Part shown: positions 1-12,700 of the stretch, in pieces | How positions within the stretch are numbered: the first letter of the stretch is position 1 | Layout: each line of letters begins with the position of its first letter | Source of the DNA: Dactylonectria macrodidyma | Taxonomy: Eukaryota > Ascomycota > Sordariomycetes > Hypocreales > Nectriaceae | Direction of reading: 5' to 3' | Assembly: GCA_020744425.1 (NCBI GenBank) | Contig: JAGMUV010000007.1 | Location: 2,542,001-2,606,000 of the forward strand | Length of the DNA: 64,000 nt | Program-made: the position numbers and the translations under genes | Notes under the pieces: model-generated | What the model saw: only the letters and a program-made list of their open reading frames with translations | Databases searched by the model: none | Told to the model about the DNA's origin: nothing

Positions 1-1834
1 CACTCCCTGTGTCGGCCCGTCAAGATCCGTTTGCATCGCTTTGAGTCTGTGGCTGCTTATATTCCTGCAAGGTACCCCAACCACGCGCATACCCGTGTCC
101 CCATGGGATCCTCCCGAGTTCCATGGGGGTTCATGCACCTCGCGAGTATGCTGACGCTCTCTCCACCGAAATAGCCTCCAGCATGTCGGGCATGACCCTG
201 ATCCAGGGCGCCATTGCCGCTGAGCTGAAAACCTATGACGCCGACACCATGTGGTTCAGCAGCGCCTATCTCATCCCCATGTCGTCTCTGGCTCCGTTGG
301 CCGGCCGTCTTGCCACCATCTTCCCGCCGCGCAACCTCATCCTCTTGGTGGGGGTTCTGCTCTCCGCCGGCAACGGACTCTGTGCTTCTGCCAACTCCTT
401 CGCCGTCTTCGTCGCCGGCCGTGTTGTTACCGGAGTCGGCGGCGCCGGTGTACTCACCCTGGCTGTCATTCTCGGACTTGAACTAACGAGCGAGCGGACT
501 CGTGGTGTTGTTATAGGCTGCATCAACGCCTGTTTTACGACAGGCGTCTCAATCGGAGCCATTGTATATGGAGGACTGATGCCGTTCATTGGATGGGTAG
601 GTCTTTGGCACCGTACTGCGTAAAGTAATACTCGACGATGGCTAATCAATCAAAGCGACCGCTGTTCTGGATACAGACTCCCCTTGCCTTACTTGCAGGC
701 CTGGGCGTCTACATGAGCCTTCCCAGTACCGTGGAACTGGGGGCCGCTAACGGGGACTCCTGGAAGCGGAAGTTTACTCGTATCGACTACCTTGGAGCTG
801 TCCTTCTTGTAAGCTGGCCTACGTCCTTCAATTGTCGAGTTCGAGCGCACATGTTCTAACACATCGAAACCGCGCAGGCTCTCACCATTGTTCTCTTCTT
901 GTACGGCCTCGTAGGCGATATCAGGCCCCTACCAATACTTCTCTCCGCCGTCAGCCTCATCCTTTTCCTCGGCGTCGAATATCGCCTCGCCGCCGAGCCC
1001 ATCATCCCCATCAAGGTTCTCTCCTCTCGCGGTGCCCTCTTCTCGTGTCTTGCCCAGTTGGCCCTCATGTCCGCCCGCTGGAGTGTTCTCTTCTACGGTC
1101 CTGTCTTCATGCTTGCTGTCCGAGGCGCAGCGCCCGCAGTTGCGGGATCTATCCTCATCCCGACCAACTTAGGCTTTGGTATAGGAGGTATTGTCGTTGG
1201 CTGGCTGCATGTGCGTCGCAGCGGTGCCTTCTGGCTCCCGTCGATCGTGTCTATGGTCCTCTTCAGTGTCAGCTTGTACGCCCTCTCTGTGGTTGCTACT
1301 CCCAGCGTGCCAGTGGAGCTTTTCATTGTCATCGTTCTCGCCAACGGACTGGCAACCGGAGCTGGGCTCAACTACACTCTCGCACACCTTCTTCATCTCA
1401 GTCACGAGGACACGCGATATATTACCACAAGTCTACTGGGAACGTTCCGAGGCTTTGGGGGCAGCTTCGGCACGGCCATTGGCGGCGGAGTCTTCTACCG
1501 ACTCCTGCGCAACGAGCTGGTATCCGGCTACCTCAAGCTCGACGGTGGACACCAGCTCAGCGAAGAGCGAAGAAAGCTGATATCCAAACTTCTGGGAACA
1601 CCGGGGCTAGTGTTTGGCGGCGGCCTAGATGATGCGGACCGCCTCGTCGCGGTGGACGGCTACGCCGGCGCTTCGAGGGGTGTCTGGCGAGCAGCCGCAG
1701 CTCTGGGCATCGCCATGATTGCAATTCAGGCGGCGACGGGATGGACCGCGCCTCAAGAGGAGGGGTACGACGAGATTGGTCAAGAAGAGGCCAGAGCCAT
1801 CGTTACCGAGACCGAGGGCGTGGGCGAGGCTTAG
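1..1834 (+). CDS. MFS transporter, DHA2-like (5' truncated)
   Basis: Major facilitator superfamily antiporter of the fungal DHA2 type, the group that holds multidrug exporters and the Fnx/Vba vacuolar basic-amino-acid carriers; the substrate cannot be told. I read exons 2-71, 175-596, 656-808 and 878-1834, with introns 72-174, 597-655 and 809-877, all GT-AG and phase-consistent. The first visible exon is a hydrophobic helix (residues around CIALSLWLLIFLQ) with no Met, so the true start lies left of the window. Later exons give alternating hydrophobic helices, the typical loop GRLATIF after helix 2, GRVVTGVGGAG in helix 4, and SLLGTFRGFGGSFGTAIGG near the end. The C-terminus is an acidic, hydrophilic tail. 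The family usually has about 14 helices; the N-terminal cytosolic tail and part of helix 1 are missing here only because of the window edge. Confidence 0.85.
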
Positions 1835-2394
1835 CTGAGGTCTAGCAGCAAGCTATTCAGATCTAAAGACGGCCGGTACACTATGGTGTGTCACGATAGC
1901 ATCCTGCTCTGACAAGTTCGAGGGCTACTATGTAAAAGGAGCATGGAAACAAAATCAGTTTCGTATCCATCAAGTTGCTTCAAAAGCGGTTCGTGTTCTG
2001 CAATCCTATTTATGGTAACGGAAGCATCGGTGTTGATGGCCACGCCGAACGAGGCTTCGCTATGCTCCGTCCCGAGGTTGGTCCCAGGTTGGAGCCGTCT
2101 CGTCTCAAAGCCGATCAGCACAGCGCACAGGATGCTCCGAGTTTGCATCCCGAATACCTATGCGCGAATGTTTTGACATATGCTATACGTAGTACACAAA
2201 CGCTTCTATCTTGCTTCCATAAAAACCCTCCAGGCCCGATTAATACCCCGCCTCACCTAAACCCACCAGTGTCTCGACACTGTTCGTGTTATTATATAGC
2301 ATGCACGCGAGTCAGAGGTCGTTAATATATCAGAGCGTCCCTGCATCAGACACACGGACGGTAGGCGAGTGTTTCGTGTAAATAGGCACGGCTT

Positions 2395-2427
2395 CCCCCC
2401 CCCCCCAAAAAAAAAAAAAAAAAAAAA
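2395..2427. repeat. C12-A21 homopolymer tract
   Basis: Twelve consecutive C are followed directly by 21 consecutive A in the convergent spacer after the MFS gene. It is a simple-sequence tract and also a place where assembly length errors are likely. Confidence 0.9.
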
Positions 2428-2832
2428 CGTATGACATGCCCTTGACATGCCCATGCTCCCAATTCCTCCATTGTTGTGAGACTATCCAAGTACTAAGTAG
2501 AGACACTAGATCTTCCGCGATCCGCGACACCACCCCCAAAGGCGTCATTTATTACGCTCCTCGACTATCACACACCGCTGCATCGTCACCACACTCCTCG
2601 ACATCAAACCTCAAACTCGGCCAGATCCATACCGCACGACGGCAACGACGTGCATTCCCAATTGCCTCAAGCCGGTCCCCGCCCTGTGCTCCGTGCCAAT
2701 TTCACTCGGCTCACCCCACCCTCCTCCAGGTCTCAGAGCTATCATGGGTATCATATGTGGTCATCATGGCAAGTTGCGGCCCGCAATCCCGAATATCCAT
2801 GACAGCCTCAATGAGCGTACATACCAAAATTA

Positions 2833-2874
2833 CCCTACCTACCTACCTACCTATGTACGTAGTATTGTACATAC
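2833..2874. repeat. CTAC microsatellite joined to GTAC-rich palindromic bases
   Basis: Four to five CTAC/CTAT units run straight into TACGTAGTA and GTACATAC. The same two word types (ACCTACCT/AGGTAGGT and TACGTA) recur in many other spacers of this window. Confidence 0.75.
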
Positions 2875-3687
2875 TACACTCCACATATTATGACCTAGGC
2901 AAGTTCGAATACTCTCTTCCCCCCTCTGTCCCCTCTTCCCCTCTTCCACCCTCCCGCTAAAAGCACCCTTGCGTCGCATCGAACGCTGCATCATTGGCTG
3001 AATTAGGCCCCGGACCCAAGCATCCTACAACCCCAGACCCTGGGGCAGCCGTTGATCTGTCATGTATCATACCCGGGGTTCGGTCTCGGTAGTCGAAGTG
3101 CGTGGACAGTGCGCGGCGACTACGGCGTGTCCACACATATCCCTATTCGCCTTGTATCCCGCAAGATCGTTGTTGAACATTAGCAACATATCATATGCAC
3201 CAGATGATGCATTTTCGGTCCAAAATATTCGACCAAAGGCGACGACAGGCTGATTAAAGTTCAAACATTATCCCTATTTTATATACTATGTAGTAACCAT
3301 AACTTCCCCGTTTGTTGTTTGTACATGGGTATGAGTTCGCCGTCTCTGCCCTTAAAAACGATAAAAAAACCATCCCAAGTTGAAATCACCATGCAGATCC
3401 AAACTCCTCAAACCTATTCGACAAAAGGCTCCTCCTTCTCCTGTAAATGCTGTACAAGTTTTGCGCCTGCGAATGGAACGCAACATTCTCTGCCGAAGCA
3501 TGCGTTCTGTTTGCCTTTTCGTGCGTCGTTAGTTACAAATGAACCTTTCTCCCTCTCCGTATGCTACCATGATTCCCTGGCCCCTCATGTTTTGTTGCGA
3601 AACATTTGCCGCTTCTCAAAAGGAAAAAAAAAGACTGTTTTGAAACAAGAATGTAAGAGAAGTGAAAATTTGTTTTATCGAGCCCCA

Positions 3688-6600
3688 TCAGGAGTTTGCG
3701 ACCGGCCCACCCAGGAAAAAGTCCAGGTCACTGCCATGTCCATTTTGTGACCGTTGTTCGTTTTCCGCTAGCTGCTCCAGAAGAGTCAGGAATGGGTCCT
3801 TTTCTTCCCCCTGGCCTGTTCCAATGCTCTCATTGTTGCTCCTGTTTCCGGGACTCGGCGCAGCTGCCATAATTGGAGTGTGATGAAGTTTCGAGTGGTG
3901 TTGATGCTGCTGTTCCTCAGTGTGCCAAGCTGCTGGGCTGCTGAAGGCATTCGTCGGGAGGGTTCCAAACATAGCATCGTACCCTCCATTAGCCTCGTTA
4001 ATCACCGTAGCCCCATTGTGGTTTACACTCGAAGCAGATGCGTAACTGTATGGAGGGCTGAAAGGCGCGCCTCCAATTGCAGACATACCCTGGCCAGGGG
4101 CGTGATGCGTCGTCGGTGACATGCCAAAACCTGCCGCTGCTGCTGCTGCAACCGCAGCACTGTTCGCAGATGTTTCATCGATATGATCCTGCAACCCGCT
4201 GATGTGTGTCTCGTTGTCGTGCGTTTCCATATGATGTGGTATCGAGGTTGGGGTTGCGAGCAGTCCAGGCGATGACTGGGGAACCATGCCGGCCGTGTAT
4301 GAGAAGGATCGCCGAGGGTTTGCTGGAGTAGGGAGCCCCGAAGCCGAGGTTGTGAGACTGGCAATCACCTTCACTTCAGGTCGTTTTCGTGTCATCTGGG
4401 CTGTGCTCTTGCGCTTGAGACTAGGTCGGTCGGGCCCGTCGGGAACTCGTGTCGAGTAAAGCTCATGGCCAGTGTATGAATCGGCGGTAAAGTCGACAAC
4501 GACGTCCGAGAGACTCAAGTTGGCCGCGTCGAAACTGAAAGATTGGCCACCTGGGCCACCCATATTCGAGTATCGATCAAAGAAATCCTCACTGTGGAAA
4601 CCTGGCGTGTATCGCATCGAGTTCCGCGCCAATGTCTTGACCAATTCCCCATGCGCGTTGTAGATGCCCTGCAATGTCTCCCGTTGGTGTTGAACGCAAG
4701 CCCAAACATATCGAAGCTCGCTCAGTTGCTGCATCTCCCGAGACAGGAAATCCGCCGACGAGGTAAAGACATTTACCTCGCCTTGGCCGCCCTGCTTGCT
4801 GTAGTGTGCGCCGTGGATGTGGACTGTCCCTGCCGTGCAGATGCAGTAACCAACAAATGCAGGCCATTCAATAGTGCCTGTCTGCTTCCCAAATTCGATC
4901 AATTCCGCAATCGCGTTAGCATGAAGAAAACACATGTTGGTGGCCTCGATCTGCCACGACTGATGCTGGCCAATCTCGGCAAGCTCGGCCAAGTCGATGG
5001 GTAGGAATGGTCGGTAGATGAGGCAGTGGATGAGGTGGTAGATGAGTTTGCTAAGAACCAGAACAGTAGAGTCCGCCTGGCCGAAAAGCGTGTTGAGGCT
5101 GGAAAAGACATCTTCAGTCCCAGAAGCCCAGATGTCAAGGTCGTGCCGGATCTTGGACAGGCTAGAAAGCGAATGCCAGGGAAAGTGAGAATCCCCCTTT
5201 ACGCCACCTGCGGCCAGATATCGGTTGGTAATTCCAAGAATTCGCGTTATATCGATGAGCATTCCCGTACTGCCTTGTGGCTTTTTACCGCTGCCCTGGA
5301 AGTACTGAAGGTTGGAGCCTGCTTGGAAGAACTCCCCTTCCACAGGCAGCGACGATGAGTTCGGCGACCAGCACGGAAGACGAAGGAGGATGGTGTTATC
5401 ACTGATGAGGCATGGCCTTTTGGAGCCCGTGGTTTGGAATCGATCGAGCAAGTAGCAGGTCCAGAATAGTCGTCTCCGCATCTCTCGCTCCACAGGTGTC
5501 ATTCGAGCCTGGGAGTCCATTTCTCGGTGGATTTCGAGAGCCATGGCCATTCCGGTTGCGCTCGCTACATTTTGTCAGTAAGGCAAACGAGCGGTTCGCA
5601 GGGAGAGGGTGTTGTTACTCATGAGCATGTATGCCTTCTTTCCCTTCCCAGATGCTGTAAAGGCGCTGACAAGGAGTAGAAGGGCTTGGAGAGCGTCAAT
5701 TGATGGGTCGTCAGTACTGATTTCTCCCCTCGCTCGAGTAGCAAAGTCTTCGCTAAGCTTGATAGCTGCCTGATATCCGCCTGGGTGAGGGGTGTATCTA
5801 TACCGAGTCAGAAAAGATACAGGACGGGTTAGATGGCACATACCTCGCGGCAACAGCTGAGATGGCGTAAGAGAGGTACTTGGGGAGCTGGTTCAATTGA
5901 AGTCGTTGCCTGATAGAGGATTCATCGAGAATGTAGTAGGGCTTGCCGTGGAATCGCGTGAAGTAGGTGTCAAGCAGAGTATCTGTCTGAGCTCCATTCG
6001 GGGATAGTTCGCTGTTCAGTGGTTAGATTCGGGTTTCCAATGATTAAAGGACGACCTAGAAACGGACCTGTGAATGGGTGTTTGCGGAGAGAGCATTGTC
6101 AAGTCTGTGTCAGAAGGAGACCCTCGGGCTTCGAGTGCAATTCGTTTCGGGGCCGGCTCTCCCACTTCTCCAGCTTGGGAGCCAGATACTGAGACATCTA
6201 TCTTCCCAGACATGGGGGCATTCGCAACCGTTGGTGAGGCATCATCTTCGTTCTTTTCCCGGAGCTTTGCTTCCAGCCCGTCTACCCTTTTGAGAAGGGC
6301 TTCCAGTACATCCGTCTTTGGTCCACGTTTCTTTGGCACAGCGTCTATTCAGGCGCGGCTCTGGTCAGCATGTTGATTGAAGGGTAGACTTCGGGTCGAG
6401 AAACTCCTAATGTCATATTGCACTTCACGGTGGGAAGAACTTACCATAGATGCACGGGCACTGAAAGACCTGGCAAGCTTCGCAAGACGGCCGAAGTCTG
6501 TTGCATTTAATCTAAGGGCGCAGAGTAAGAAAACCGTCAAGTTTGTAGATATTGGAGTCGGGTTTTGCTCACCTTTCGCTTTCGGCATGATTTGCAATTC

Positions 6601-6734
6601 ATGGACTCTCGAGGTTCGTTGCTCATTCTCCTGGTAGGAAGGCGCTCAATGCCAACCTGAGGCCGAGGAATGGCCACAGGATGGACTCCAGACATGTGAG
6701 GAATGTTCATTGGGTCGTATGCAGATACGGTCAT
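3688..6734 (-). CDS. Zn2Cys6 transcription factor with fungal_trans domain
   Basis: Predicted nuclear DNA-binding regulator of 909 aa. Exons (minus, 5' to 3'): 6734-6573, 6511-6445, 6344-6068, 6011-5844, 5797-5619, 5564-3688. The introns are 61, 100, 56, 46 and 54 bp, all GT-AG and phase-consistent. Splicing rebuilds a complete binuclear cluster C47-x2-C-x6-C-x6-C-x2-C-x6-C split by intron 1 after RKRK, followed by a basic linker ([11 protein letters not shown]) and a short coiled coil ([12 protein letters not shown]). The middle homology region carries the hallmark [14 protein letters not shown] motif. The C-terminal third is low-complexity, with an Ala tract and His/Gln-rich pieces, as in many activators. 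An in-frame upstream ATG at 6869 would add 45 residues of untypical sequence; I prefer 6734. Target genes are unknown; no neighbour hints at a pathway. Confidence 0.9.
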
Positions 6735-7601
6735 TTCTTGTCCTGGTTTCGGAGGGAAGATGGGTGGCGGCAATGGCAATGACTGGGCATATAATTTGAT
6801 GGATATAGGTGACGGGGAAAAGAGGCGGCGGCGATGCCAAGTAGATGTCGCGGGGTAAAAGGAAGACAAGACGGCAATGGCCGGGGAATGGATTTCTTGT
6901 TAAACACTTTGCTGCATTCCAGGGCAGCTGGTTTTCCGGGTCTCCGAGGATGCTTTGGTGATGTCGGGCGATGGATAATGGGTGATGGGTGGTGGTGAGC
7001 GGAAAGACCTGTGGGTGGGTTGCGAGGCAAGCTCTCAAGGCCAGGAGTGGGATTGGCAGGTACGATGGAGGAATACCGACTACTATAACCAAGGAAGGTG
7101 GGTGGCAACCAAATAAAGGAAGCAAGATGGCAAGACCGAGTCAAGATGTCCAGGATTCCAGAAGCGGGCAGACGCCTCGGCAGTGGGACTCTGAAGAGGA
7201 GCTGGCACGGGAGACGGAGGACGGGAGACGGGAGACGGGAAACGGGACGGGCGAGATGGGGTTGATGTTCAAAAGTACTGAAGAAGTAGGGTGAGCGATG
7301 AGTGATGAGTCGTGCTCCGCGGCCAGATCCCGTAGCCCAGAAGCCCAGTACCCAGTGCCCAGTAAGTGCCCAGTGCTCAGAAAATGGATGGTAAAACAGG
7401 GTCGACCGGTTGACCAGCCCCGGAGGCCAAAATTGTACGACTGACCCGAACCCCAGCAGACGGTCTCATTTTCGAAGTTGCTGGTGTGGAGGTGGCTAGT
7501 GACAGCGACAGGGGGGAGGGGACGATGAGGGTGGTGTCGATGGAGAGTGGAGACGCCGAGTTCTTGTCGGACTGGCCTAGGATGGCCGGTCCCCGGCGCT
7601 C

Positions 7602-7650
7602 GTGCTGGGGCTTGTGCTGGGGCTTGTACTGGGGCTTGTTCTGGGGGCTT
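7602..7650. repeat. 12-bp tandem repeat, four units
   Basis: Units of GTGCTGGGGCTT with small changes (GTACTGGGGCTT; last unit 13 bp, GTTCTGGGGGCTT) stand head to tail upstream of the Zn2Cys6 gene. Confidence 0.85.
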
Positions 7651-8546
7651 GCTTGGTTGCTTCTGGCTCTCTGCAGGATGGGGCAGGATGAGATGGAACA
7701 AAATGGAGTCTGTACGGAGTCAGGTACGGTACGAAGTCTCCGCACAAGTATCCAATGACACCTCGTTAACTACCAGGGCAGTTAGTAAGGGAAGTAGGCC
7801 GTCGTACTAGGTATGCCTAGGCAAGGTAGGTAAATCGTACTGGGTAAGTCGTACTAGGGTGTTGCAGAACGGACCGTGGTCGACCGTGATCGTCCAGTAC
7901 CATACCGACAATACGTACATAGTAGTACACACTACACCGAGTTGGCGCCTCGGCCTGCCTGGCGATTGGACCGCACCCCAGGATCGACTGGACTTATGAA
8001 GAGGAGAAGGCCTCGAGGCTGCCCCCAAACCAGAACCTCCGCCCCCAACACCAGCATACACCCAAACACCCCCAAAGCACCAATCCGGGGAACGGGAGCC
8101 CTGGCGCCGGCCATAGCATCCGCCGACCGCACCTATTGACATTTCTGGAATTCGAAAGCGTCGACATGGGCATTTACAAAGTCGCCCTCGGTTTCGGTCC
8201 AGTGGCGAGCGAAATGGAGGGGACGAACAAGGCACCCAAGCACCGTCGCCAGCGGTTCCCTGCCCCGAGCTGGAGCCATGTTTTGCGTCGCCCCAAATAA
8301 ACTGGGGATGATGATGGAGCTTGGTGGTTAGAGCCACCTATGGACTGTGTAGCAGGAGCCTAGGAAGGAGACAAGATAGGGCCAGGCCTAACCCGGTAAG
8401 TACTTCGGCACCCAGGCGCTGGGCCTTACCTGGCGTTTGGGTGCCTCCAGGTTGCTGTGCTGGTACCTTACCAAGTACGTACTGTCATCGACATAACATG
8501 CCGAAAGCTCATACATGGAACAAGGGCCACGCCCGCACGGGGACCA

Positions 8547-8575
8547 TGGAGATGGTGATGGAGATGGCGATGGAG
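8547..8575. repeat. GATGG-rich imperfect hexamer repeat
   Basis: Successive GATGGT, GATGGA, GATGGC and GATGGA units, with no coding context that I can support. Confidence 0.6.
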
Positions 8576-9690
8576 ACTGATGATGAGACTCGTGCCACAG
8601 ACATAGTGTGCATATGGAAGCGGTAAGGGACGCCAGGCCACGCGAGGGCCAAGGACCAAGCCCAGAAAGCCGGGCTCTAGCAGGGGCAAGGTCAGTCGGC
8701 GTCGGTATCAGTGGATAATTCATCTGCTAGATAGTTTGTCAGAAGCTGTGGCACCGTTGTTGGCCTGGGTCGTGACTGCAAGGACATGTCTCCGTCGTCC
8801 TGATACTTGCGACCCCATCCCCTTACTTTGCACCAGGCACGGCCTGAAATAGGTAAGACAGACTGGATCTAGCAGAAGTAGCACGCAGTACGTAGGGCCA
8901 AGCCTGGGTAGAAGGTAAGGTAGATGCTGGCATAGAAGTGAGGCAAGCCTAAATGCCCCAGGTCCTGGTCAGTGCCGGGCCCAGGGTGGCGGACGTGAGG
9001 TCAAGCACTCTTGCAGAACAGGGCGTGTGTTCGAAAGTCGCTCTACACCGTACCAGCCTACTACGTGGTGGTTTCCATTTCACGGATAGGATGCAATCAC
9101 ATGGAAAAAAAAGAATGCGGTGGTGCGGGAACTTACCAACCTGACGTCTAAAGTGAAGGGACCAGAAGCCTGTCCGCGCGTACGTCGTCGCACCTCACAT
9201 TGCACTCCATCGCATGGCTTTGCCGCGAAGATACCCTTGAATGAGTACTGTTCTACTTCTGCTGTTGCTTCGCCTTGTTCTTTTTCTCCTAAATATACTA
9301 TTTGGAGGACTTGTAATTACACACCTACCTGCTGGCTCGGTATAACTAAGTCTGCATAGTGCCTGCCCACCTAAACCTTAAGACACTTTAAAAGAATGCG
9401 TCGTGTCCCAGTCAGATGGCTGGTGCATCCATTGAGCCCTTCATCCTCCGCGCCTGCCCATCCGCTGCCATGGACCCTGCCAAGCTCGCCGGGGTTTGTG
9501 GCACCTCGCTTATGGGAAGGCGGGGCAGGCGCTGTTTGGGCCCTGAGACAAGTGATGCGATAGGCTGCCCATAGACTTCCGACGGCCTGAAACCCAGTGG
9601 GCAGGGCCCAGAAAACGCATCGTCACTTCCAGGTTAGAACATAGACATCTTGGCACTCCAGCATCTCGCATCAGCTTGGGGCATTTTAGC

Positions 9691-9711
9691 CTCAAACCTC
9701 AAACCTCAAAC
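9691..9711. repeat. 7-bp tandem repeat, three units
   Basis: CTCAAAC is repeated three times head to tail in the gene-free region. Confidence 0.85.
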
Positions 9712-12700
9712 CTCGAATATCCAAACATCCCCAGCAGGCATGACCTCTTGGCAGCCGTCTGATCACACCGGCTCACCCCGTCACGTCGAGATCCATCCCG
9801 GCACTCGCTCACGCTTGCACGTAAATTACATGGCGTCTGTCTGATGCTCGAGTCGACCTTCACTAGCCCCCTGGACCCACGGTCTGGCGTCCACTTTCCA
9901 GGCCACTCTATCTACCTGACCCTTGGCCTGCGACATTCCAGACTCTTTCTATCGGCTCGCCGCTACAGGCTCGATTACACACACATTGGGCCCAGGTCAA
10001 TCTTGTCACCCTTCGTTCATCCCGGCTCCCGCAGATGGGGATGAGATCTCTTCCTCCCTGCTCGGTAGGTGGACCACTTGACAGGGCCAGGGGAACTCTC
10101 TAAAATGCCTCTTCTCTCCTACTACGTACTACCCTGATCCCTCCCGCTCGTGTCGCGGGCTTGCCATGGAGCCATAGTTCCGCTGGGTCGGTGTCTGAGG
10201 GTCTTAGTCTATCACCGAGTTCGATCAGCATCCGGCCGAGTGGGCAGCGTTATCGGTCTGCATCTTCAACGGTGTGTCGTAAGCGCCGTTGCTCGGCCCC
10301 GGCCGCCGTCGTTGAATCCACAGGGCGCGTGGAAGCCATCTCTAGTACAACGTGGCCTAGATCAACGGCCTCGGCTCAGGGCCGCCTCTCAAAGGGCCGC
10401 CTCTTTCAGGTCGGCGTCACTAAAGACCGCCTCTCAAGAGAACTGGCTCTCCAAGAACCCGCCCGCCATTGGCTCGTCATCTGCATTCTCAGACATCTCC
10501 AACAGGGGATGAAGATGAAGGTGCCTCGACAATATCCACGTATATCCGACCCTACCTAGACTGGAGCACTCTCAGATGATGATGGAGGGGTCCAACCACT
10601 CACAACTTCTCAACAAAATCAAATCGTCATCCTGTTCCAATCAATCAACCCCCTTTCTGGAATATGCTTGTCTCTCTACCAGCTAGCAAGGGGGATCACC
10701 TTGCATAGCTGTTGCATCATGGCTCAAAATGACCAGTCCAGATGAACCGCCGCGAACCTGCATATGTCCATGAGGTAGGTAGGGCATGGATTAAGATGCC
10801 AGACTAACCTCCTCTGGCCTCATAGGGCATGCTTTGAAAGGGACTGACAACGGGGGTGTCTGCCTCAAGGTCACAGTGACCATCCCGTGGCCATCCCGCG
10901 TCCATGATTTGCAGCGATCCGACTCTCCAAACTCCAACGCTCCAAACTCTACGATGAAGCTCCTCAATGGGTTAGCCACAGTCTCGGTCCACTCCGTCAC
11001 TGGCCAAAGGGTATCCCTTGTCAACCCAAGCTAGCGTCGCTCAGTGGCGTGTGCTCATCTGCCTCTCAAAGTCGGCCTGCTCTCCCGATTTGGACCTTGG
11101 TTCCGGCCGGGACCCTCACCAGGCCGCAAGTTACCCACTGGCTGCCGAGCATCCCTGCCTAGACCATCGCGTTGGACAGTTTGCTACGTACCTAACGCTC
11201 TCCTCAGTGTGTTCTGAACTCAATCTTGCCCCCAACCGGCAAAGGGCGAGGGCGTGATGGCAAGAATAGCGCTGCACTTTTGCATGAAGCCCGTGTCGTC
11301 ACTAACACACCGAAATCAGCGGATAATGCAAGAGCTGCAACAAATGCACCAGCTGGACAATGCTCGTCGGAAGCTCGGGTTAGCCTAGAGTCGACGCGTT
11401 TGTCGGCGGAAAGTTGAAGGAGAATGCTCACAGACACACTCCCAGCTAGCAATCTGGTATTGTGTATCAAACACGGGCCTTCTGGAAGCAGATCATTGCA
11501 TGCCTGCAATACTGGCCTCCCTGCCCTTTGAAAGTCCCTGCCAACAGGTACACCGCACGCCTCCTCCGCCTTACCCCAGGTGCCCAATCCGTGCCCATCT
11601 CGGATAGGCTTAGGCACCTCGTCGTCGAACCATTGTCACGCCGGCCCCGAACATCCATGGCCTTTCTTCGCTGAGCCGCCACTTGTCAGCCTCTTGCCTA
11701 AAACTGAAACTCGCCGCGTTGATGGGATTCAACCCAAGATCGCGGAAGTCTCGAAGCACGCGTACTGTACCACAAGCGTCCTCCGCTTTCTCTACAACGT
11801 ACGTACTGCTGTACAATGTCTCTCAAGCCACGGCAAGGCACGCATGGCCCCCATGCGAGACCATCTTAGGCCGCGTGATGACCAACGATGCCATTGGCGT
11901 GGCCTGCGCGCCCTCAACTCTGCGCTGTCAGGCTCGTGAGACAGCTTCGTCATCACCTATTCACGCTTTGAAGGGCCGCCCCTTGGAACGTTTGGCACAG
12001 CTCCATAGGAACACTGACGATGACAACATGTGCTCTTCGGCACAAGAGCGTGATGAAGGGCACAGCATCTCTACAGTCGTGGAAAATGCTTCATCCTCGA
12101 CGCTCATAGATCGTTTCGTATCCTCATCGGAAAAGTCTAAATGGCCTTACGGAAACTCGTGTTGATCGTTTCCAAGCTTACCTCTCATGCGATGGCACCA
12201 GTCCGAGAGTTGATTCTGGTTCTGATTCGCAGGTGGCCTATTTTAATCTAAACAAAACTCTGTATCGTTTGTTCGGACACTTGGCTATCCGACCTAGTAT
12301 TCGGTCCTGCAGTGCCGTTACCTGCCAAGCTCCTCGAAGGTGGTCAGGTGTTGCTCAATGTCCCTGGTTTTCCGTTGTCTGTTTGTTTTCCGTCCCGTCG
12401 CTCGTCTCAGCTTCAGCCCTTTGCATATTGATTGGCCTCCCCCCAACATCCTGAACAGTTGGGCTTGGTGGTGGTCTGCCACAAAATCCCGACCTCGTCG
12501 GCAAGAGGCCTGGCTCAGGTACCCAGCTTTTCCGATAAACAGCACCCGAGCCGTGGTCTAGTCGCACCATCTGCATGATGCACATGTGGTAGTCGCGGGC
12601 TCCACAACACTGACGGAGAGATGTTTTCAACCCTCTTCTGGCTCTCGCAAAGTTTACTGTCTGGTCCATTAATGCACGTGGATCACAAGGCGTTGTAAGT

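Larger units (their letters stand above)
1835..3687. other. convergent intergenic region, no gene seen
   Basis: The stretch lies between the 3' ends of the MFS gene (+) and the Zn2Cys6 gene (-). No ORF here has recognisable family motifs, plausible splice partners or a domain. It contains a long C then A homopolymer tract and a CTAC-type microsatellite (listed separately). It is long for a 3'-3' spacer, so an unrecognised small gene or UTRs could be inside. Confidence 0.5.

Noticed and set aside
1..1834. Secondary-metabolite cluster membership of the MFS gene
   Set aside because: No synthase, oxidase or methyltransferase neighbours within the window; the left side is cut off, so it cannot be argued.
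7141..8337. Minus-strand ORFs of 176-186 codons upstream of the first Zn2Cys6 gene
   Set aside because: They contain the 12-bp repeat (read as Pro-Ala-Gln) and lack any motif; most likely leader or promoter DNA.
11204..12165. 137-codon (minus) and 160-codon (plus) ORFs in the gene-poor region
   Set aside because: No recognisable motif; open frames of this length are expected by chance at this base composition.
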